DNA of 64,000 nucleotides from Bacteroidales bacterium (GTDB lineage: Bacteria; Bacteroidota; Bacteroidia; Bacteroidales; UBA932): positions 1-64,000 of the forward strand of contig JAAYJQ010000003.1 in NCBI GenBank assembly GCA_012522855.1, given 5' to 3'. Each line of letters opens with the position of its first letter. Position 1 is the first letter of the stretch. This document shows positions 57,905 through 64,000 of this stretch, piece after piece. Made by a program: the position numbers and the translations under genes. The notes below the pieces were generated by a model. That model was not told the origin of the DNA. It did not search any database and worked only from the letters and a program-made list of their open reading frames with translations.

Positions 57905-58834
57905 ATGATTTCGTTTATTATTCCTGTCTACAATGCGCAGCGAACACTTTCCAAATGTGTGGAAAGCGTGATCCGTTTAGTCGGGAATCATCAGGTAATT
58001 CTGGTGAATGATGGATCCATGGATCAGTCATTGCAACTATGCGAACGGTACCGGATGGAGAATCGGAATGTCAAGGTGATTGACAAACCGAACGGCGGTG
58101 CCAGTTCCGCCAGAAATGCAGGATTAAAAGTGGCGGAAGGAGAGTATGTTTTTTTCCTCGATGCAGATGATTGGATTCCTGCGGAAGCGGCGGACATCCT
58201 AAATCGTGAGTATTCCACGGATCTCGTTCTTTTCGGCTATCTGCGGTGTCGCGAGAACGGGGAGCCGATTCGGGTAGATCGTTTTGAAGAAAGCCGTTTG
58301 CTCTCCGGTGCTGAGGAAGTGAAATCTTTCCTCCCTTCCCACATGCAGGCATTTCGCTCTTCTTGCGCCAAACTCTTCAAAAAAAAGTTGATAGGCGAGT
58401 TGAGATTTGATGAGAACATGGTATTTGCCGAGGACAACGAATTCGTGCTGCGCTTCCTCTCCAAAGTTGATTCTGTATATGTTTCGGCTGAAATCGCCTA
58501 CAATTACGTTGACTCTGGCGATCCGTTCTTCATCAAGTACAAACAAAGTATTGACCGGTCGATCTATTGTTTGAAGCGCCTGTATGATGCCTATCATAAA
58601 ATCGGAATTCATTCCCCGTATTTTGTTAGATACGCTTGGTGCGATACAAAGAAGCTGTGCCAGGAGGAAATCTATCGGACTCCCGCGCGCTGGTATGAAA
58701 ATGAGGATGTGCAGGCAATCTACGGCAACATCAAGAAAGACTTGGGGATGAAATACCGGATCATGTACCGATTGTCCTCATGCAAGTTTTTGATGGAACT
58801 CAAAAAGAGGTTTTTTCGTCACGCTTCAAAATAA
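57905..58834 (+). CDS. GT2 family glycosyltransferase
   Basis: A 309-residue enzyme with the GT-A motifs ISFIIPVYNAQRTLSKCVESV, ILVNDGSMDQS, NGGASSARNAGL and the DxD-like FFLDADDW. FAEDNEFVLRF is the catalytic ED motif. I chose the ATG at 57905; a TTG at 57899 would add two residues. It lies 19 bases after the previous transferase. Donor and acceptor sugars cannot be predicted. Confidence 0.9.
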   Translation: MISFIIPVYNAQRTLSKCVESVIRLVGNHQVILVNDGSMDQSLQLCERYRMENRNVKVIDKPNGGASSARNAGLKVAEGEYVFFLDADDWIPAEAADILNREYSTDLVLFGYLRCRENGEPIRVDRFEESRLLSGAEEVKSFLPSHMQAFRSSCAKLFKKKLIGELRFDENMVFAEDNEFVLRFLSKVDSVYVSAEIAYNYVDSGDPFFIKYKQSIDRSIYCLKRLYDAYHKIGIHSPYFVRYAWCDTKKLCQEEIYRTPARWYENEDVQAIYGNIKKDLGMKYRIMYRLSSCKFLMELKKRFFRHASK

Positions 58835-58895
58835 ACAGCAGCTAGTCACAACTCCCTATAGTTTCGCTTGGATTCTCCTTAATGTTGTTTGCACG

Positions 58896-59816
58896 ATGAG
58901 CCATATTCCTGCCGTTTCAGTGATTGTACCTGTTTACAACGGAGAAAAGACATTGGAAAAGTGTCTCGAAAGTTTGCGAATCCAAAGTTTTCGTGATTTC
59001 GAGGTTATCATGATCGATGACGGGAGCACCGATAGGTCTGGCAGTATTTGCGATAGATATGCTGCGGAAGATGCTCGTTTCATAGTCTTTCATCAACAGA
59101 ACAGCGGAGTTGCGTCTGCAAGGCAACTTGGAACAGACAAAGCCTCGGGGAAATATTCAATCCATGCCGATGCTGATGACTGGATTGAACCGGATATGCT
59201 GGAGAAGATGTATAAGTGCGCGGTTACGAATGATGCCGACATTCTCTTTACTGATTACTATCTTAATAATGGGTCAACGCAGGTGTACAGATCTCAGAGA
59301 TTGCAGTCGATTATTCCACGCGAGGTGCTCATCCAGTTGCTAAAAAACCAGTTGGAAGGATTTCTGTGGAATAAGATGGTCCGGCACTCGTTGTATGACA
59401 AATTTGAAATTCATTATTTCCCGGGGATTGATTTATCAGAGGATACATTAATTTTCGCCCAACTTCTTCAGCACGAGTTAAAATTGTGCTATCTTCCTGA
59501 GGCTTTTTATCACTATAATACATGGGCAAGCACATTGACGAAAGAGTGGACGGAATCTACTTTTGAGAAGAAATTGAAATTTTGCAACCAACTCCTGGAG
59601 ATTGTCCCGAGTGATTTGAAAGAACAAACTCGATCTGTTCTTGTCCGTACTGGGTTTACGGCTTGGAAAAAAGGGCTGTTGTCTTCGAAATCGTTCAAAT
59701 CACAGTTTCGGCCGGAATTCAAGCAAATGAAATGGATGTCTTTGGGGCGTAAGGATTCTATTGCATTTTTATTATTAATTTTAGGGATGACCGGTTTTGC
59801 AAAATGCTTAAAGTGA
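58896..59816 (+). CDS. GT2 family glycosyltransferase
   Basis: A 306-residue GT-A enzyme: VSVIVPVYNGEKTLEKCLESL, VIMIDDGSTDRS, NSGVASARQLG and IHADADDWIEP. LSEDTLIFAQLL is the catalytic region. The C-terminal segment (SIAFLLLILGMTGFAKC) is hydrophobic and may anchor it. The gap to the previous gene is 61 bases, the largest in this part of the run. Confidence 0.9.
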   Translation: MSHIPAVSVIVPVYNGEKTLEKCLESLRIQSFRDFEVIMIDDGSTDRSGSICDRYAAEDARFIVFHQQNSGVASARQLGTDKASGKYSIHADADDWIEPDMLEKMYKCAVTNDADILFTDYYLNNGSTQVYRSQRLQSIIPREVLIQLLKNQLEGFLWNKMVRHSLYDKFEIHYFPGIDLSEDTLIFAQLLQHELKLCYLPEAFYHYNTWASTLTKEWTESTFEKKLKFCNQLLEIVPSDLKEQTRSVLVRTGFTAWKKGLLSSKSFKSQFRPEFKQMKWMSLGRKDSIAFLLLILGMTGFAKCLK

Positions 59817-59859
59817 AACTTATTGTCAAGTTTCCCTGATTAAAAAAGGTTCCAATCGT

Positions 59860-60906
59860 ATGGAGACTCAACGACAATCGAATTTCGAATTGCTGAGATT
59901 AGTGGCAATGGGATTCATCGTCCTGCATCATTTCATCTTTTATGGGATGAATCTATTCTCAGGCCTCGCTCTTGGGGAGAGCATAGATCTGGAACCTCGC
60001 ATTTATGATTCTTTGTTGGTGCTTGATTCATTCTTGATCATCGGCGTCAACCTATTCGTCCTGATATCGGGCTATTTTTCTATCAAGTTAAGTTTCAAAG
60101 GTCTTGTGAGGCTGTTTGGAATCACAGCATTCTTCGGAATATTGACCTATGTCTACTGTTCCTTGCATGAAGGGAATTTTCAGTTGTCGTCCCTTCTCGC
60201 GCGACTTTTCCTTCCTTTGTCAAGGAGTCGCTTATGGTTCGTCCGGATCTATTTTGTGTTGATGCTTTTGAGTCCTTTCATCAACAAGGTGATTGATAAC
60301 ATCGGAAGACGGGGACTTTTGTATGCTTTGATTGTCCTGACGTTCATCAATATCTGGATCGGATGGCTCAACGGAAAGGAACAGACCCTCTATAATGGGT
60401 ACAACGTATTGAATTTCATTTATTTATATTGCATCGGACGCTTTCTCCATCTATATGGAATCGGGACAGTGAAGCGCGGTTACTGTGTTGCGACTTATCT
60501 CTTATGTGGAATAATCATAGGGGCTGGGTGTATTTTCCTGAGAAACAGAGGAATCAATCCATTTCGGCTTTTGTATTACAATAACCCTTTGCTGATTCTC
60601 GAAGCGGTCGCTTTCTTTTTGCTCTTTTTACGGTTTCCATTCTATTCCAAAGCAATCAATTCAATGGCTGCCGGTTGTCTGTCGATCTATTTGATGCAAG
60701 AAGGCGGTATCAATTTTTATGATAGCGTGGCATCGGCATATTCGCGTTGGGGTATTTCATGGACATTCCTCGGATTGGTGTTTGTATTCTTCGTGCTTTC
60801 CATGTTCGTGCCCTTGCTGATCGAAAAGGTCCGGCAGTTGGCTTTTGGAAAGGTTGAGAAAAGGATCTCGAGTTGGCTGGACAATAAGGTCGATTTGACG
60901 CTGTAG
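59860..60906 (+). CDS. Membrane acyltransferase (Acyl_transf_3/OafA type)
   Basis: A 348-residue protein with about ten transmembrane helices. The N-terminal NFELLRLVAMGFIVLHHFIFYG has the catalytic His in the family position (VLHH), and LWFVRIYFVLMLLSPFI is a conserved segment. These enzymes O-acetylate or otherwise acylate surface sugars using cytoplasmic acyl-CoA. It fits the locus as a decorating enzyme of the repeat unit. Confidence 0.88.
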   Translation: METQRQSNFELLRLVAMGFIVLHHFIFYGMNLFSGLALGESIDLEPRIYDSLLVLDSFLIIGVNLFVLISGYFSIKLSFKGLVRLFGITAFFGILTYVYCSLHEGNFQLSSLLARLFLPLSRSRLWFVRIYFVLMLLSPFINKVIDNIGRRGLLYALIVLTFINIWIGWLNGKEQTLYNGYNVLNFIYLYCIGRFLHLYGIGTVKRGYCVATYLLCGIIIGAGCIFLRNRGINPFRLLYYNNPLLILEAVAFFLLFLRFPFYSKAINSMAAGCLSIYLMQEGGINFYDSVASAYSRWGISWTFLGLVFVFFVLSMFVPLLIEKVRQLAFGKVEKRISSWLDNKVDLTL

Positions 60907-60918
60907 TGTTAATAGGGG

Positions 60919-61740
60919 ATGAATATGATGAATGAACAGGAAATAACAGAAACTGTTAAAAAAGAGCTCAAGGCTAATTTTAACCCCGAGGGATCCGAAC
61001 TGCGGAATTTCCAGCTGCAGTTGTTGGAAATTCTGAGGTACGTGGTGGATGTCTGTGAAAGAAACGGGTTGACTTACTGGCTCTCCGGAGGGACGTTGCT
61101 CGGAGCGTATCTGTATAAGGGTTTCATCCCTTGGGATGATGACGTGGACATCGACATGCCCTACGCGGACTATCGGAAGTTCTGCCAGATCGTCAAGAAG
61201 GAGAAGCGCTACTTTCTGCAGGACAAGTCGTCGGACATTTTCTATCCCTACTATTACGGGAAAGTCCGCGAAGAGGGAGTCCAGAAAAAAGATAAGCATC
61301 CGATGTTGTCATTTTCCCCTTATTCCGGGATATTCATCGATGTCATCCCGGTGGAGAGGTGCAACAGAACCTTGAAGAAAATTTCTTTCTTGTTGATGTG
61401 CGGTGGGCAATACAAATTGATGAAACTGGCAGGCAAGTTTAGAGTTTTCAAATCTCTTCTCTATTTGAGGCATGGGATCAACTTGCTGTTCTTGTGTCTG
61501 TTCAGATTTATCTCCGGTTTTTCCAAGAAGAACCTTTTCTATGACACCTACAGTGTCGGGGACTGCAGGCACCATGTAATCGATGAGGCCTTCACCTGTA
61601 TGAAGATGGATTTCGAAGGCCTGAATTGCAATGTTCCCGTGAGGATTTCAGAGTACCTTGACGAATGGTACCATGGAGCGGATTATCATTATCTTCCCGA
61701 CATTTCCGATGTAGGTAGGTATCAACATTATGATTGGTAA
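60919..61740 (+). CDS. LicD-family phosphotransferase
   Basis: A 273-residue protein with the nucleotidyltransferase-like LicD motif YWLSGGTLLGAYLYKGFIPWDDDVDIDMP, in which the WDDDVD acids bind metal. FIDVIPVER and a Tyr/His-rich C-terminus follow. LicD proteins attach phosphocholine or similar phospho-groups to surface glycans. No choline-uptake or licABC genes are visible here, so the donor is unclear. The ATG at 60919 or 60925 may be used. It starts 12 bases after the acyltransferase. Confidence 0.88.
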   Translation: MNMMNEQEITETVKKELKANFNPEGSELRNFQLQLLEILRYVVDVCERNGLTYWLSGGTLLGAYLYKGFIPWDDDVDIDMPYADYRKFCQIVKKEKRYFLQDKSSDIFYPYYYGKVREEGVQKKDKHPMLSFSPYSGIFIDVIPVERCNRTLKKISFLLMCGGQYKLMKLAGKFRVFKSLLYLRHGINLLFLCLFRFISGFSKKNLFYDTYSVGDCRHHVIDEAFTCMKMDFEGLNCNVPVRISEYLDEWYHGADYHYLPDISDVGRYQHYDW

Positions 61741-61746
61741 AGTATT

Positions 61747-62670
61747 ATGAACAGGATTCCGATCGTTTTCGCATTTGACTCGAACTTCGAGATGCCCGCG
61801 GGAGTGTGCCTCACTTCCTTGCTGGAGAATGCCGCGCAAGACACTTTCTACGAGATATTCGTGTTGCACGGTCGTGACACGGATTTTTCCGGGTCGAAGT
61901 TGAACCGCCTTCCGGAGATCTACAAGAACTGCAGTTTGACCTTCAAGGATGTCGGGGGCTCTTTTTCCGGAGCGTATCAGGTCCGTGGAATTACCGAGGC
62001 TACATACTACAAGCTTCTGATCCCTGAATTCCTGCCCGAATACGACAAGGTGCTTTATTCCGACGTAGACGTGATTTTCCGGGAAGACCTAAGGCGATTT
62101 TATGACTTGGATCTCGGAGATCATTATTTCGCTGCCGTGGACAATTGCGCAGAACTGCGGCCGGAAGCGCGGGAGTATGTAACAAACCTCGGATTGGACT
62201 ACAATTCCGGTTACTTCTATGCGGGCAATTTGGTTGTAAATTCCGCTTTGCTTCGCGCGGATAAAATGACCGAAACTTTTCGAAAAATGGGGTCGCAAAC
62301 ATATCAGCAGCAAGACATGGACATAATGAACATAGCTTGCAACGGCCGGATTCTGCGTTTGGATCCCTCTTTCTGCTTGTCAATCCAACTCTATCATCTG
62401 ATTGTAAACAGAAGGAAGGAGTTTGAGAAACTGTTTTCTTCCGAACTGCTGGAAAGAGCGCTGGAGTCCGGGATCGTCCATTATAATGGTGCCAAGCCTT
62501 GGAACGGCGCCTGTCTGAATATGGACATCTGGTGGGATTATTATCGCAGGTCAATATGGTTTGATCAAAAGTTCTGTTTCGATTTTTGGGATCGGCAGTG
62601 TACCTTGCTCGACCGTCTGCCGTTGGGCAAGAGATTCAGATTGTTGGTCAGGGGATTGCTTGGAAGATGA
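61747..62670 (+). CDS. GT8 family glycosyltransferase
   Basis: A 307-residue retaining glycosyltransferase: IPIVFAFDSNFEMPAGVCLTSLLEN, TEATYYKLLIPEFLPEYDKVLYSDVDVIF with the DxD, and YNSGYFYAGNLVVN. QQDMDIMN and VHYNGAKPWNG follow, and they complete the GT8 pattern. GT8 members transfer glucose or galactose in LPS and capsule synthesis. Its TGA overlaps the ATG of the next gene. Confidence 0.92.
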   Translation: MNRIPIVFAFDSNFEMPAGVCLTSLLENAAQDTFYEIFVLHGRDTDFSGSKLNRLPEIYKNCSLTFKDVGGSFSGAYQVRGITEATYYKLLIPEFLPEYDKVLYSDVDVIFREDLRRFYDLDLGDHYFAAVDNCAELRPEAREYVTNLGLDYNSGYFYAGNLVVNSALLRADKMTETFRKMGSQTYQQQDMDIMNIACNGRILRLDPSFCLSIQLYHLIVNRRKEFEKLFSSELLERALESGIVHYNGAKPWNGACLNMDIWWDYYRRSIWFDQKFCFDFWDRQCTLLDRLPLGKRFRLLVRGLLGR

Positions 62671-63491
62671 AAATAGCAGCTATCGTAGTTCTTTATCATC
62701 CGGATGAAGATGTTTTCCTTGACAATCTTGGAAAGTATGCGAAACTGGTTGACACTGTCTTGGTTTGGCGGAATTCTCCTATTGAGTTCGATGTCCCTGA
62801 GGAATTCAGCGAAAAGATCATCTGGTGTGGGACGCAAACAAATGCATACATCGCGGAGCCGTTGAACTATGCTTTGAATTGGTGTCAGGAACATGAATGT
62901 GATTATCTTCTCACGATGGATCAAGACAGTTCATGGGAAGATTTCGGCTCTTTTCTCGCAACTGTCGAGGCGTTACCGAAGGAGAACGTGGCCATATTCG
63001 CTCCCAACATCAACGGACCAAAGAATGGTGGGGTGGTGGCGGACGTCGAGGGCGTCGTTACCTCCTGCTCGCTTTGCAATGTCCAAATCGCCCAAAGGCT
63101 CGGCGGATTTCGGGAAGATTACCGGATCTATTGGGTGGACTCTGAATATTGCCTCTGGGCTCGGAGAAACGGATACCGAATCCAAGTCCTTTGCCAGCAT
63201 TTTGTCAGACATGTTTTCGGCTCCTCGACAATTGTCGCCCTTGGCGTTAAGGCTTCAAATTATTCTGCAACCTCGTACTTCTTCCTGTTCAGGAATATGT
63301 TCTGGATGCGCCGGGAGTTCCGGAATGAACCAAGTTTGAAATGTATCACCTATACATTCGCCTACTACATTCCGGGAATCATTTTCGGAGAAAAGAATAA
63401 AATTCGCAAGCTTGGCTGCATTACCAAGGCTTGTTTCCAGGGATGTTTCAAAGGTATTCCTTCGAAAAGAAGGAGGAAACACTTAGAATGA
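62667..63491 (+). CDS. GT2 glycosyltransferase (rhamnosyltransferase-like)
   Basis: A 274-residue protein. KIAAIVVLYHPDEDVFLDNLGKY and LTMDQDSSWEDF (DxD region) are typical of the WbbL/RfbF-like rhamnosyltransferase subgroup of GT2. DYRIYWVDSEYCLWARRNGY carries the catalytic acidic residues. It starts within the stop of GT8 (ATGA) and ends with ATGA against the following acyltransferase, so these three genes are translationally coupled. Confidence 0.85.
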   Translation: MKIAAIVVLYHPDEDVFLDNLGKYAKLVDTVLVWRNSPIEFDVPEEFSEKIIWCGTQTNAYIAEPLNYALNWCQEHECDYLLTMDQDSSWEDFGSFLATVEALPKENVAIFAPNINGPKNGGVVADVEGVVTSCSLCNVQIAQRLGGFREDYRIYWVDSEYCLWARRNGYRIQVLCQHFVRHVFGSSTIVALGVKASNYSATSYFFLFRNMFWMRREFRNEPSLKCITYTFAYYIPGIIFGEKNKIRKLGCITKACFQGCFKGIPSKRRRKHLE

Positions 63492-64000
63492 TGTTAAAAT
63501 TTCATAAACTATGGAACGGACGCCATCTGTTGCGCTCGATTCTCCCTACAATCTGGTTCAATTTTCATTACCTGCCCTTTCGTCAGGCTATCAAACTACC
63601 GATCTGGTTGTACAAACCCAAACTGTACAAATGTGCAGGATCGATTGAGATAGACTTGGATACCGTTAAAACAGGTATGATCCGTCTTGGGTTTTTGATT
63701 GAAACTGTCTATCCGAACAGAGGCATTCTCTGGGACAACCGAGGCGGCAAGGTCATCTTTCGCGGGACATGCATTATTGGAAATGCTTCGAGTATCAAGG
63801 TGGGAAGCCGAGCCTGTTTGGATTTTGGATCTGAGATTCTATGTACTGCTGGTCTTAAATTGGTATGTCTTTCAGAGATTTGCTTTGAGGATCATGTGTT
63901 GCTCGGTTGGGAAAATACGATAATGGACACAGATTATCACTGCATCAAGTCTATGCAAGGAACATTCATCGGTTCCGCTTGCGCTCCTGTTCGGATCGGG
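63488..64000 (+). CDS. Hexapeptide-repeat acyltransferase, 3' end beyond window
   Basis: 171 codons are present. The N-terminus MMLKFHKLWNGRHLL, FNFHYLPFRQAIKLPIWLYK and the following left-handed beta-helix repeats (VIFRGTCIIGNASSIKVGSRACLDFG, ICFEDHVLLGWENTIMDTD) identify a LbH acyltransferase of the capsule/LPS type. It would acetylate a sugar of the repeat unit. The ATG at 63488 overlaps the preceding stop. Confidence 0.85.
   Translation, partial: MMLKFHKLWNGRHLLRSILPTIWFNFHYLPFRQAIKLPIWLYKPKLYKCAGSIEIDLDTVKTGMIRLGFLIETVYPNRGILWDNRGGKVIFRGTCIIGNASSIKVGSRACLDFGSEILCTAGLKLVCLSEICFEDHVLLGWENTIMDTDYHCIKSMQGTFIGSACAPVRIG

Overview
The window looks like a chromosome segment of a gut- or rumen-type Bacteroidales bacterium (phylum Bacteroidota). 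The evidence is a SusC/SusD pair with a hybrid two-component regulator, NigD-like, DUF3823, BACON and DUF5683 proteins, and several promoters of the Bacteroides type (-33 TTTG, about 19-20 bases, -7 TAnnTTTG). No species can be named from the sequence alone.

Layout. (1) 1-5264 is a gene-poor, A+T-rich accessory island. Two inverted copies of one IS4-family element (1-122, cut by the window edge, and 3408-4729) bracket an Mrr-like nuclease and two paralogous phage-repressor-like regulators. The island abuts the 3' end of a tandem tRNA-Lys pair (5265-5429). (2) 5670-13934 is G+C-rich core sequence: an HD hydrolase, MurF, a PAP2 phosphatase, Obg, a 5'(3')-deoxyribonucleotidase, a PARG-like macrodomain protein, a nitroreductase and an in-frame Hpt-Adk fusion. 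It is interrupted by intergenic repeat arrays. (3) 14003-35232 holds a NigD-like lipoprotein followed by a polysaccharide utilization locus: GH78 and the HTCS sensor-regulator leftward; SusC, SusD, four surface or accessory lipoproteins, two paralogous TIM-barrel-like putative hydrolases and GH92 rightward. Its base composition is visibly more A+T-rich than both flanks, suggesting transfer. (4) 35366-44600 is core again: an HHH outer-membrane protein, MltD, DUF5683, ParB, ParA, PriA and tRNA-Phe. (5) 44600-46100 is a 1.5-kb repeat-filled intergenic stretch. Its repeat families recur at 6.2 kb and 12.0 kb. (6) 46166-51098 carries an S15-type hydrolase and a tight HPrK-like kinase / S26 peptidase / ABC exporter operon. 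(7) 51212-64000 is a surface-polysaccharide locus: Wzx-like flippase, a sugar aminotransferase broken by two in-frame stops, NeuD-like acyltransferase, four GT2 and one GT8 glycosyltransferases, a membrane acyltransferase, LicD and a hexapeptide acyltransferase. An AAA ATPase, an XRE regulator, an IS4 remnant and a truncated lyase lie inside it.

How the parts work together. In the PUL, the HTCS would sense a released oligosaccharide in the periplasm and switch on the divergent SusCD operon. SusD and the BACON/LamG-like lipoproteins would bind glycan at the surface, and GH92 (alpha-mannosidase), GH78 (alpha-L-rhamnosidase) and the two unassigned enzymes would trim it. The right-hand locus builds a repeat unit that the flippase exports. 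LicD and the acyltransferases would decorate it.

Most notable: a paralogous lipoprotein pair that may be an undescribed glycoside hydrolase family; a kinase/peptidase/exporter operon that looks like a peptide or natural-product module; an aminotransferase that is intact apart from two point nonsense codons; recurrent 75-bp and 231-bp intergenic elements; and tandem amino-acid repeats inserted in the PriA helicase.
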